Shown here one piece after another: positions 55,706 to 64,000 of a stretch of DNA of 64,000 nt. Numbering within the stretch: position 1 is the stretch's first letter; every line of letters starts with the position of its first letter. The stretch covers positions 62,001-126,000 of the forward strand of contig NZ_VITR01000012.1 of NCBI RefSeq assembly GCF_007827955.1. The letters are read 5' to 3'. The DNA comes from Nitrospirillum pindoramense (lineage in GTDB: Bacteria > Pseudomonadota > Alphaproteobacteria > Azospirillales > Azospirillaceae). Made by a program: the position numbers and the translations under genes. Below the pieces are notes generated by a model. That model searched no databases and was not told the origin of the DNA. It saw only the letters and a program-made list of their open reading frames with translations.

Positions 55706-57826
55706 CTACACGTCCACGTCAAAGCCCGCCGGCGCCAGCCGAGCCCGGGCCCGGTGCGCCATGCGGGCGTACGCCCCTTCCAGCCGACGGCAGAAGGTGT
55801 CGGTGTCGAAGGGGCCGCCTGGCCGACCGCGCGCAACTTCCAACCGGGCACGTACGTCCCTGAGTCGCTCGGGATTCCTGGCCAAATCCAACGCCGTGGC
55901 CTCGTACGCCGCTAGGTCGTACGTCACCAGATCGGGCAGGTCCAAGGCCAGCAGAAGGCTGGCCGCGACCCGCGACGCGAAGGGACCGCCCGCGCGGGTC
56001 AGGACCGGCAGCCCGGCATAGAGCGCATCCGCCGCCGTGGTGTGGGCGTTGAACGGATGGGTGTCCAGGAACAGGTCGGCACAGGCGTGGCGGGCGAGAT
56101 GATCGGCCATGCGCCCCTTGGGCAAGGTGGGCGCCACCACCAACCGGGCCGGATCGACGCCCTGCTTTGATAGCGTTGCCTGCAATGCAGGCAGCGCCGC
56201 CTTCGGATCCAGCAGCCAAAGAACGGACGCCGGCAGGGCGGCCAACAGACGCGCCCAGCAGGCGACCACCTCCGGCGTCAATTTCTGGGCGGCGTTGAAG
56301 CAGGCGAAGACGAAGGCGTCCGCCGGCAGGCCCCAGTCGGCGCGGGCGCTGGGCGGCCCGATGGGGCGCCCGGCATCGTTGGCTTGGTAGCAGCCGGGCA
56401 GGCGCACCACCGCCTCATCCCAATACACCGCGCGATCCGGGGGCAGCACGACGGCATCGGCCAGGACATAGTCGGCACCGGCGCCCCGGCCCAAGGTGCC
56501 GGGATAACCCAGATATTGCACCTGGACCGCCGCCGGCCGCAGCGCGACGATGCCGGGGCGCCCGCCCTCGGTATAGCCCTTGAGGTCCACCAGGATGTCC
56601 ACCCCGGCGGCGCGGATGGCCTGGGCCGCCGCCCGGTCGTCCATCCCCCGCAGGTCGATGAAGCGGTCCGCCCCGGCCATGAGCCGGGCGCGCAAGGCGC
56701 TGCCGTCGTCGGGACCGTAGGAGAAGGCGGTGACGGTAACCGCCGCGCGGTCGTGCCGCTCCAGCACGCCGGCCATGAGATAGGCCGTGGGATGCTGGTG
56801 CCAATCGGCGGACAGGTAGCCGATGCGCAGCGGCTTTCCGGCCGGTCCCAGGCTGGCCGGCGGCAGGGGCGGCCCGGCGGCGCGGGCCACGGCGGCGGCG
56901 TGCAGGCGGGCCGCGCGCTGGTGCCAGGCCTCGTCCACATCCAGGCACAAAAGGCCGAACGGCGGTGCGCTGTCGTCGCCGGCCTTGATGGCCGCCAGCA
57001 GGTCCGGCGTCAGCGCCGCGACATCGTCCCACCGGCACAGGCGGGCGTCGAGGTGGACCAGATGGGCCAAGGCCCCCGCCCGCCGGCTGGTGCCGTGCCG
57101 CAATGCCGCCTGCAGGCAGGGCAACGCCGCCAGGTCCCGGTGCCGGCGTTGCAGCAGCGTCCCCAAATTCAGCCAGGCGTCGGCCATGTCGGGCCGCTGT
57201 GCCGTCAGGGTGCGGTACTCCGCCTCCGCCGCGTCCAGATCGCCCTGATCCTCCAGGACGGAGGCCAGGTTGAAGCGGGCGTTGGCCTGCGCCGGATCAG
57301 CGGCCAGCGCCCCGCGCAGGACGGATTCCGCCTCGGCCAAACGGCCCAGGCGGTGCAGCGCCACACCCAGGTTGGCGCGCGCGGGGCCATGGGCCGGGTC
57401 CAGCGCCACGGCCTGTTCCAAGGGCGCCAGCGCCTCCGCCGGGCGGTCCAGGGTCAGGAGCAAGGTACCCAGGGCGAAGGCGGCGTCGGCGTACGCGCGA
57501 TCCCGGACCAAGGCGGCGCGGAACGCCGCCTCCGCCGCCGGCATGCGGCCCACCGCGGCGCGCAGGCGGCCCAGGTTGGTCAGGATTTCCGCATCGGGCC
57601 GCAGGGCGGCGGCACGGGCCACCAACCCTTCGCCCGCCGCCGGATCCCCCTGCTGGCCGCGCAACACCCCCAGCAGATGCAAGGCGTCCGGCTGGTGTGG
57701 CGCCGACGCCAGCACCTGGGCATAGAGGGCCGCCGCCTCATCCAGGGCGCCGGCCTGGTGCCGGGCCACGGCTCGGGCCAGGAGTTCACCCATCGCGTCC
57801 CCAGACGCGGCGCCTGCGCCGGTCAT
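55706..57826 (-). CDS. TPR-containing GT41-type glycosyltransferase (SPINDLY/OGT-like)
   Basis: This 706-residue protein has about seven TPR units (residues 1-290; for example ANLGVALHRLGRLAEAESVL, shown in part) and a GT41 catalytic region: IGYLSADWHQHPTAYLMAG, DILVDLKGYTEGGRPGI, RPAAVQVQYLGYPGT, FACFNAAQKLTPEV and FLDTHPFNAHTTAADALY. These enzymes glycosylate Ser/Thr on proteins. ATG 57826 overlaps the stop of the preceding TPR glycosyltransferase gene. The flagellin glycosyltransferase FlmG of Caulobacter, which transfers pseudaminic acid, also joins TPRs to a GT-B domain, so this or the next gene is a plausible functional equivalent. Confidence 0.9.
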   Translation of the reverse strand: MTGAGAASGDAMGELLARAVARHQAGALDEAAALYAQVLASAPHQPDALHLLGVLRGQQGDPAAGEGLVARAAALRPDAEILTNLGRLRAAVGRMPAAEAAFRAALVRDRAYADAAFALGTLLLTLDRPAEALAPLEQAVALDPAHGPARANLGVALHRLGRLAEAESVLRGALAADPAQANARFNLASVLEDQGDLDAAEAEYRTLTAQRPDMADAWLNLGTLLQRRHRDLAALPCLQAALRHGTSRRAGALAHLVHLDARLCRWDDVAALTPDLLAAIKAGDDSAPPFGLLCLDVDEAWHQRAARLHAAAVARAAGPPLPPASLGPAGKPLRIGYLSADWHQHPTAYLMAGVLERHDRAAVTVTAFSYGPDDGSALRARLMAGADRFIDLRGMDDRAAAQAIRAAGVDILVDLKGYTEGGRPGIVALRPAAVQVQYLGYPGTLGRGAGADYVLADAVVLPPDRAVYWDEAVVRLPGCYQANDAGRPIGPPSARADWGLPADAFVFACFNAAQKLTPEVVACWARLLAALPASVLWLLDPKAALPALQATLSKQGVDPARLVVAPTLPKGRMADHLARHACADLFLDTHPFNAHTTAADALYAGLPVLTRAGGPFASRVAASLLLALDLPDLVTYDLAAYEATALDLARNPERLRDVRARLEVARGRPGGPFDTDTFCRRLEGAYARMAHRARARLAPAGFDVDV

Positions 57827-59313
57827 GGGGCCAGCCAGGCGCCCAGCCGGGCGGTGAGGCGCGACAGCGGCGCCCGCCAGTCGGCCATCTCCTCCTGCCG
57901 CAATTGCAGCAGGCTGGGATACCAGGGACTGTCCAGCCGGCCCTTTTGCCAGCGCCAGCACCCGTCATAGCGGTTCAGCAGCCAGACCGGCCGGCCCAGC
58001 GCACCGGCCAGATGGGCGACGGACGTGTCGACGGTGACCACCAGATCCAGGTTGGCCACCAGGGCCGCGGTGTCGGCGTAGTCCGACAGATCCGCCGTCC
58101 AATCGATCAGCCCCAGGCCGGCAGGGGCGGCGGACCCAGGCGCGGCTGGAGGGGCCTTCTGCAGGCTGATGAAGGCCGCCTGGCCGACGAAGCGCGCCAG
58201 CGGCGCCAGCAGCGCCGGATCCAGGCTGCGCCGGATGTCAACAGGATTGCCCGGCGCCCCCGCCCAGCACAGCCCCACTCGGCGCCGGCCGGCCGCGACC
58301 GCGTTCAGCCGGCTGCCGAAGGCGGCCACCTGGGCGGGATCCGGCGTGAGATAGGGCCGGTCCATGGCCAGGTCGGCGGCGGTGGCGAGGCCCAGCCGCG
58401 CCGGCAGGCTGAGCAGGGGGCAATAGGCGTCATAGGCCGGCAGGGGATCCGCCGTGGACACGACCTGCGCCATACCGGGCGCGGTCGCCAGCAGGCGCGC
58501 CAGTTCCGGCTGGCAGGCCAGGATGACCCGGGCGCCCTTGGCCGCCAGCGGGGCGATGAAGCGGGCGAACTGCAGGCTGTCGCCGCGCCCCTGTTCGCTG
58601 TGGACCAGGATGGTCCGGCCGGCCGGGTCGGCGCCATCCCATTCCACCCCCGGCGGACGGGCGAGAACGTGCCCCGGCCGATGGCGGCGCGCCTCGAACT
58701 GGGGCCAGCCGGCGGCATAATCGCCGGCCATCAGCAGGGCGACGGCCAGATCCCACCGCGCCTCCGCCCCCTGTTGATCCAAGGGCTGGCCCGGCGGGGG
58801 CGTGGTGATCTCCACCGCCCGGCGCAGAAGGGTCAGCGCGCGGGGCAACTGCCCCCGGTCGGTCAGGGCGACACCCAGGTTGATGAGGGTGGCGGCATGA
58901 TCCGGCGCCAGGGGCACGGCCCGGTCCAGACAGGCGATGGCGGCAGCCAGGCGGCCGGTGGCGTGCAGCAGGCCGCCCAGGTTGGCCATGGCGTCCACAT
59001 GACCAGGATCAATGGCAAGCGCCTGGCGATAGGCTTCTTCTGCCAGATCGAAACGGCCCTGGGCCTTCAGGGCCGTGCCCAGGTTGCTGCGATAACTGGG
59101 ATTATCCGGGGCCACCGCCGCCGCCAGCGTCATGCTTTCGGTGGCGCCGTCCAGATCGCCCAGTTGCACGCGGGCCAAGCCCAGCAGGTGCAGGGCCGCG
59201 TGGTTGCGCGGCTCCGCGTCGAGGATGAGGCCATAGAGGGTCACCGCCGCGTCCAGCCGGCCGGCGACGTGATGCTCATAGGCAGCGGAGAGGGCTTCGG
59301 TCACACTGGCCAT
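57823..59313 (-). CDS. TPR-containing GT-B glycosyltransferase
   Basis: This 496-residue protein has four or five TPR units (residues 5-200; RFDLAEEAYRQALAIDPGHV is typical) and a GT9-like GT-B domain (about 215-480) with GRGDSLQFARF, VGLCWAGAPGNP and VDTSVAHLAGALGRPVWLL, the last resembling the donor-binding loop of heptosyltransferases. It is transcribed first of the two overlapping TPR transferase genes. The architecture is that of protein glycosyltransferases such as FlmG. ATG 59313 is used. Which of the two transfers the nonulosonic acid cannot be told from sequence. Confidence 0.9.
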   Translation of the reverse strand: MASVTEALSAAYEHHVAGRLDAAVTLYGLILDAEPRNHAALHLLGLARVQLGDLDGATESMTLAAAVAPDNPSYRSNLGTALKAQGRFDLAEEAYRQALAIDPGHVDAMANLGGLLHATGRLAAAIACLDRAVPLAPDHAATLINLGVALTDRGQLPRALTLLRRAVEITTPPPGQPLDQQGAEARWDLAVALLMAGDYAAGWPQFEARRHRPGHVLARPPGVEWDGADPAGRTILVHSEQGRGDSLQFARFIAPLAAKGARVILACQPELARLLATAPGMAQVVSTADPLPAYDAYCPLLSLPARLGLATAADLAMDRPYLTPDPAQVAAFGSRLNAVAAGRRRVGLCWAGAPGNPVDIRRSLDPALLAPLARFVGQAAFISLQKAPPAAPGSAAPAGLGLIDWTADLSDYADTAALVANLDLVVTVDTSVAHLAGALGRPVWLLNRYDGCWRWQKGRLDSPWYPSLLQLRQEEMADWRAPLSRLTARLGAWLAP

Positions 59314-59389
59314 GGCGGCAGAATGAGGGTTCCGGGCCGGCGGGACAAGGCCGGGCTGATGAAGGGCCAGGCCAAAGGGGGGTCCGGCA

Positions 59390-60526
59390 ATGAGGATGGA
59401 CGCGGGAATGACGGACAGGTTGGCGACGATGCGGGCGGCGTTGGCACCGGGAAACTACGGCGCCGCCACGGCGGCGGGAGAGACGGCAAGGCTGTTCGCC
59501 CGTCTCTGGCACTTCGTGGGCTTCAGCGATGAGTTGGAGGCGCCCGATGGCTATCTGGTGCGGACCATCGCCGGCGTGCCGGTGGTGGTGCAGCGTTTCG
59601 ACGAGGATATCCGGGCCTTCCGCGACATCTGTTCCCACCGCCATGCGCGGCTGCACCGCGGGGACTGCGGCCACGGCCCCCTGCGTTGCCCCTATCATGG
59701 CTGGACCTACAACCGCGACGGGGTGCCGGCGGGCATCCCGGGCAACGACCCGAGCTTCCAGTTGGACAAGGCGGACAAGGCGGCGTTGGCCCTGACGCGG
59801 TATGAGGTGGCATCGCGCGGCCGCTTCGTCTTTGTCCGCCTGGTTCCCGGCGGCCCGCCCCTGGACGACTGGCTGGGCCCGCTGGGCGCCTGGCTGGATG
59901 CCGTGTCCAACGGGTTCGCGCGCCCCTTCGACCAGGCGCCGCTGGACTGGCGGACCGACTGGAAAGTCGGGATGGAGAATGTGCTGGAGGTCTATCACGT
60001 CGATGCCGTGCATCCGGAAACCTTCCGCACGGTCACGGCCGGGACCTGGGTCTGCGCCGCGCATGGCCCCCACAGCACCGGCAGCATCGGCCTGACCGCC
60101 GAGACCCGCCGCTGGTGGGACGGGGTGGCCAAGCGGCTGAAACTGACGCCGCTGACCGAGTTCACCGATTACGACCACGCCATCATCTTTCCCAACCTGG
60201 CCATTGGCCTGACCGCCGGCCTGATGGCCAGCGTACAGACGTACGAGCCGGTGTATGCGCCGGATGGCGCGGTGCTGCCCGGCCGCTGCCATCTGCGCTA
60301 TCGCCTGTCGCTGGCCAAGCCGCAGCCCGGAGCCAGCGCCGCTGCCCGCCAGGGTGTCGAAGGGCATCTGGCCGACTTCAACCGCCGCCTGCTGGCGGAG
60401 GACCAGTCCGTGGCCGAGGCCGCCTGGGCGGGCAGCCAGCAGGCCGACCAGCCAGCCCTGCTGGGTCATAACGAGGGACGCATCCGCGCCTTCCATACCG
60501 CCTGGCTGGGGGAGATGGGCCGGTAG
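59390..60526 (+). CDS. complete Rieske non-heme iron oxygenase alpha subunit
   Basis: This 378-residue enzyme has a Rieske cluster (C81-x-H83 and C100-x2-H103) and a catalytic iron site: H203 and H208 in EVYHVDAVH, with D338 in AEDQS. The residue bridging the Rieske and iron centres, usually Asp, is Glu200 here, as in carnitine monooxygenase CntA. ATG 59390 has GGGGGG seven bases upstream. It is divergent from the TPR glycosyltransferases. Its Rieske segment resembles the stand-alone Rieske protein at 25201, so the two systems are probably related by duplication and fission. Substrate unknown. Confidence 0.92.
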   Translation: MRMDAGMTDRLATMRAALAPGNYGAATAAGETARLFARLWHFVGFSDELEAPDGYLVRTIAGVPVVVQRFDEDIRAFRDICSHRHARLHRGDCGHGPLRCPYHGWTYNRDGVPAGIPGNDPSFQLDKADKAALALTRYEVASRGRFVFVRLVPGGPPLDDWLGPLGAWLDAVSNGFARPFDQAPLDWRTDWKVGMENVLEVYHVDAVHPETFRTVTAGTWVCAAHGPHSTGSIGLTAETRRWWDGVAKRLKLTPLTEFTDYDHAIIFPNLAIGLTAGLMASVQTYEPVYAPDGAVLPGRCHLRYRLSLAKPQPGASAAARQGVEGHLADFNRRLLAEDQSVAEAAWAGSQQADQPALLGHNEGRIRAFHTAWLGEMGR

Positions 60527-60559
60527 GAGATGGCCGGTGGATGTGGGAGAGCGGGGCCC

Positions 60560-62289
60560 CTACCGGCGGCTGGATATCCAGGCGTCCACCTGCTCCGTCA
60601 ACAGGTCGAGCGGCAGGGAGCCGGACAGCAGCACCGCATCGTGGAAGGCGCGCTCATCAAAGCGGTCGCCCAGCGTATCCTCCGCCCGGCGGCGCAGGTC
60701 CAGCAGCGTCAACTCGCCGATCTTGTAGGCCAGGGCCTGGCCTGGCCAACCGACGTAACGCCGGAGTTCCGTCTCGATGTTATGGGGCGCCAGGGCGGTG
60801 TTGTCGGTGAAACAGGCGCGGGCTTGGTCCAGGGTCCAATGCTTCCAGTGGATGCCCGTGTCGGCAACCAGGCGGCAGGCCCGCCACATATCGAAGGACA
60901 GACCACCGAACCGCTCATAATCATCGCGGTAGATGCCCATCTCATCCCCCAACTGCTCGGCATAGAGCCCCCAGCCCTCGCCATAGGCGTTGATGTAGGC
61001 GCGGCGGCGAAAGGCGGGCAGGTCGTCCAATTCGGCCGCCAGGGAGGTTTGCAGATGGTGCCCGGGCACCGCCTCATGCAGGGCCAGCGCCGGCAGCTCG
61101 TAAAGCGGGCGCTGATCCAGCTTGCTGGTGTTAACCATGAAGCCGCCGGCGATACCCCTGGCGGCATCGCCCGGGAAATAGCGGCCGGTGGTGTACGTGT
61201 CCTCGATGTCGCGCGGCACCTCGCGTACACCGTAGGTCAGGCGCGGCAGGCGGCCGAAATGGGCAGGCAGACGATCGTCGATACGCTTGGCGATCTCCGA
61301 CGCCTTTTCCAGCAGGCCCTGACGGGTGGTGACATAGAAGCGCGGATCGCCGCGCAGGAACGCCTGGAAGTCCTTGAAGTCGCCGGCGAAGCCGGTACGG
61401 CGGATCAGCGCCTCCATCTCCGCCCGGATGCGCGCCACCTCCCTCAGGCTGATCTCATGCACGGCATCGGGCGTCAGCCGGGTGGTGGTGTGGTGGCGCA
61501 CGGCCCAGGTGTAATAGGCATCGCATCCGGAAGATCCCGCGCCGCCAGGCTTTCCGGTGCCGCCGGCCGGTATTCCTGTTCCAGGAAGGCGACGAAGGCG
61601 CGCTGCGCCGGGCGTACCTTGTCGGCCAGGATGTGGCGCGCCCGCGCCCGCCAGGATGCAGCCTGATCGGCCGGAATGGACGACGGCAAGGCAGCCAGGG
61701 GCGACAGCAGACCATCCTCTTCCAGCGGCGTTTCCGCCTGCCGGCGCGCGGTTTCCAGCACCGCGTCCACGATCAGGCGCGGCTGCACGAACCGGGTGGC
61801 GATGCCGCGCCGGGCATTGGCGATATTGGCGGCGTAATAGTCCGGCACCGCCTCCAGGCAGGCCAGCCAGGACTCGGCCTCCGCCGTGTCATGCACCCGG
61901 GTGCGGTTGGCGGCATAGGTCAGGGTGACGTGAAAGCCGCTGTCGCTGTTGAAGGGCATGCGGTCGAGGTCGAACGCCATGCCGCCCAGGCGGTCCTCCG
62001 CATCCCAGCGCATGAAGCGATAGGTCAGGCGATCCGGGGGCGTCAGGCGCCGAGCATCGACCGTGTCCAGGCGCTGGACGAAGGCCGCCATCTCGCGCCG
62101 CCGTTCCGCCGCGGCCGCCGGACTGACGTCGGGCAGGCAGCGCCCCTCCTCCTTCCGGCCCTGCAACAGGGCGTCGTACTCCGCGACCAGGGGCCCGAGT
62201 CCGCTCGGCCGGGTCCAGCCCGCCGCCGGCGCCAGCGCCACCATCGTCACCAGGAGAATAGCTACCGTCCTGCCCATATGCCGTCCCAT
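60560..62289 (-). pseudogene. DUF885 family exported zinc-dependent hydrolase, frameshifted
   Basis: Two frames together encode a complete DUF885 protein. The N-terminal part (62289 to about 61523) has a signal peptide (AILLVTMVALAPAAG) and AAAAERRREMAAFVQRL. The C-terminal part (about 61523 to 60560) begins within RHHTTTRLTPDAVHEI and contains the zinc motif LHEAVPGHHLQ and the EGWGLYAEQL segment. They join at DLPDA/YYTWAVRHH only if one base is inserted near 61523, where GATGCGATGC probably should read GATGGCGATGC. ATG 62289 has AAGGAAAG upstream. It is either a true inactivated gene or a sequencing error; no other lesion is visible. Confidence 0.85.
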
Positions 62290-62371
62290 CCGCTTTCCTT
62301 CAGAAGACGGAATCGGCCGGCGTCGGGCAAGGGCGACGATGGATGATGCGCGGCGATGAACGGGATGGCGA

Positions 62372-63493
62372 TCAGACGGCGACCGGCGCCTGGGCGCCCG
62401 CCAATTGCGCATAAAGCGCGCCCACCTTGGCCATCTGCACCTCGGGACGGAAGCGGGTGAGGTCCACGCGGGGGGCGCGGACACGCCCGTCAAGCGCGGC
62501 CAGCAGCGTTTCCGCCATCGCCGGCGCGTCCTCCGGCGGGCAGAGGAAGGGATAGCCGGCCCCCAGGATTTCCAGCGGTCCGCCCGTGCGGGTGGCCACC
62601 AGGGTCACGCCGGCATCGGCGTATTCCAGCAGGGTGAGGCCAAAGGGTTCATGGCGGGAGGAGACGACGCCAAGGTCCAGGGCGGAGAGATAGCGCCGCA
62701 CGTCAGGACGGAAGCCCGCGAACACCACATGGTCGTCCAGGGCCAATTGCGCCACCTGATGGCGAAGGGCCTCCATTTCCGTACCCTGGCCGAACAGCAC
62801 AAGGCGGGCATCGGGCCGGTGGGCCCGCAGCCGGGCATAGGCGGCCACCAGCACATCGAACCCCTTGCCCAGTTCAAGCCGTCCCATGCCGCCGATGACG
62901 GGCGCGTCCGCGGGCAAGCCCAGGACCGCGCGGGCCTCCGCCCGGGTCAACATCCCGGTTTGCGGCAGTACCCAGTTATGGACGGTGACGGACCGGTCCT
63001 GCGCCGCCGCCGGCATCATGCCCGCCTGGTAATCGGCGATGCGGATGATGCCGTCGAACCGGTCATGCAGCCCGGCGCGAAAGCCGTTGTGCAGGGTGAC
63101 GACGCGCGGGCAGCCCGGCCGGCAGCGCAACACCCGCCGGGCGGCGGTGTTGAGGTGGGCGTGCACGATGTCAGGGCAGAGTGCCAGCAGCTTCCAGAAC
63201 AGTGCGGCGGTGCGCATGCGCGATGGCAACCACACGACGGACACACGTGGATCCAGCGACTGCGCCAGATGGCGGGCGCCAGCCCCGCCATCCTCACCCG
63301 GCCCCAGGATGACCACCACCTGATGGTCATCGGCCTGGAACTCCGCCAGTTCCATCACATGCTTTTCCGCCCCGCCGAAGCCGTGGGGAATGATGACATG
63401 GGCAATGCTGGTCACCGCCCCCGAAGCGGGCGGGGACAGGCGTCGGATCCCGCCGCGGGCGGCGGGACTATCTGATAAGGCGATGGAGGACAT
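62372..63493 (-). CDS. GT4-family glycosyltransferase
   Basis: This 373-residue GT-B enzyme has the N-terminal VIIPHGFGGAEKHVMELAEF, the central IGGMGRLELGKGFDVLV and the C-terminal EPFGLTLLEYADAGVTLVAT donor-binding loop (E-x7-E form), all typical of family 4 retaining transferases of LPS, capsule or O-antigen. ATG 63493 has GGGGAGAAG upstream; the longer frame is poorly conserved in character and ignored. It is cytoplasmic or membrane-associated. It probably belongs to the same surface-glycan region; donor and acceptor are unknown. Confidence 0.9.
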   Translation of the reverse strand: MSSIALSDSPAARGGIRRLSPPASGAVTSIAHVIIPHGFGGAEKHVMELAEFQADDHQVVVILGPGEDGGAGARHLAQSLDPRVSVVWLPSRMRTAALFWKLLALCPDIVHAHLNTAARRVLRCRPGCPRVVTLHNGFRAGLHDRFDGIIRIADYQAGMMPAAAQDRSVTVHNWVLPQTGMLTRAEARAVLGLPADAPVIGGMGRLELGKGFDVLVAAYARLRAHRPDARLVLFGQGTEMEALRHQVAQLALDDHVVFAGFRPDVRRYLSALDLGVVSSRHEPFGLTLLEYADAGVTLVATRTGGPLEILGAGYPFLCPPEDAPAMAETLLAALDGRVRAPRVDLTRFRPEVQMAKVGALYAQLAGAQAPVAV

Positions 63494-63763
63494 GCCGACG
63501 CACTTCTCCCCTACGGATTGAATAGTTCCGCGGGCGACGGATACGGGTGCGCCGCGCGGCGGCGCCAGGCTGAACAGGCCGCCGCCACGGATGGCCAACT
63601 GCTTCGGCACGCCCCACCTGTCACCCACAGAATGGCAACTGTTCCGTTATACGCCGGGGATGGTGCTAACCTGTCGCAGGCTTGTAACATAGGGGTCCAA
63701 ACGGACTATCCGATCAGGGCAGTTCTCCGATCAGAACACCAGACGGCATCTGCCCCCCGCCGA

Positions 63764-64000
63764 TCAATCATTGTCCGCGACCACCCGCCAGGCGCCATCC
63801 GGCTGCTGGCAAGCGGTGCCGTAGGCCTGCTGCGTCTGACCACCGATGGTCACGTTCTGCTGGAACTCTCGACAATATTGCCCGTCGGTCGTGTGGCCAT
63901 CGCGCAGCGCGATGACGCTGCCGCTGGCGTTGCCGTCGTTCCAGACGACCGGCTGGCCCACCGGCGCCATGGTGGCGCGGACCTGGGCGTCCTCAAGGGC
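63764..64000 (-). CDS. 17-kDa surface antigen-like protein, C-terminal fragment
   Basis: The last 78 codons of a gene running off the right edge. The segment VGQPVVWNDGNASGSVIALRDG, CREFQQNVTIGGQTQQAYGTACQQPDGAWRVV (described in part) is the conserved C-terminal domain of the rickettsial 17-kDa antigen and RT0821/Lpp0805-type outer-membrane proteins, normally preceded by a lipoprotein signal and a glycine zipper. The open frame continues to base 64000 with no stop. ATG 63970 is internal and not the true start. Confidence 0.8.
   Translation of the reverse strand, partial: ALEDAQVRATMAPVGQPVVWNDGNASGSVIALRDGHTTDGQYCREFQQNVTIGGQTQQAYGTACQQPDGAWRVVADND

Noticed and set aside
56384-59532. Long plus-strand open frames opposite the TPR glycosyltransferases
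   Set aside because: Arginine- and glycine-rich shadow translations; the real genes are on the minus strand.

Overview
The window comes from a very GC-rich Gram-negative bacterium. Aer-type and CHASE3 chemoreceptors, a PilZ-containing receptor, Caulobacter-type TonB-dependent receptors, a FecI/FecR surface-signalling pair and a Caulobacter-like pseudaminic-acid flagellin glycosylation gene set together suggest an alphaproteobacterium, probably in or near the Azospirillaceae (Rhodospirillales). This placement is inferred from gene content; there is no rRNA gene in the window.

Layout. 1-2.7 kb: end of pseB, pseC and a TPR protein. 2.8-18.5 kb: a large hybrid kinase, two prolyl-oligopeptidase paralogues, an XRE-cupin regulator, an Aer/PilZ chemoreceptor, a response regulator and, divergent from it, a hybrid kinase ending in a CheZ-like phosphatase domain. 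18.6-21.4 kb: a lower-GC island with a Fic protein and an unrecognised zinc-ribbon protein. 21.4-24.4 kb: a gene behind a Fur-box-like site, a degenerate GGDEF protein and a YqjI-like PadR regulator. 24.4-28.2 kb: a tightly overlapped operon of SDR, stand-alone Rieske protein, Rieske-less oxygenase and PseH-like acetyltransferase, followed by an RgpF-type glycosyltransferase. 28.2-32.3 kb: chemoreceptor, TetR with a DUF1348 gene, and ribB under an FMN riboswitch. 32.3-35.5 kb: DUF3445 protein and a FabH-like synthase, divergent from pseG. 35.5-42.6 kb: TonB receptor, fecI, fecR and a second TonB receptor. 42.9-50.4 kb: SNF2 helicase, small ORFs and two overlapping amidohydrolases. 50.6-53.8 kb: pseI, pseF-like, ACP, alpha/beta hydrolase, ACP and a terminator. 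54-64 kb: kdsD, two TPR glycosyltransferases, a complete Rieske oxygenase, a frameshifted DUF885 gene, a GT4 glycosyltransferase and a truncated surface antigen.

How the genes fit together. Most steps of CMP-pseudaminic acid synthesis are present (PseB, PseC, PseH-like, PseG, PseI and an SpsF/PseF-like cytidylyltransferase), but they are dispersed over about 54 kb. Interleaved with them are acyl-chain genes (two ACPs, a FabH-like condensing enzyme, a FabG/SDR-like reductase, a hydrolase) and two Rieske oxygenase systems, one split into two polypeptides. I infer that this locus makes a nonulosonic acid with a custom, possibly hydroxylated, acyl substituent and that the TPR glycosyltransferases (FlmG-like in architecture) attach it to flagellin or another surface protein. 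That is the best candidate for an undescribed system here. The kinase-CheZ fusion is the most unusual single protein.
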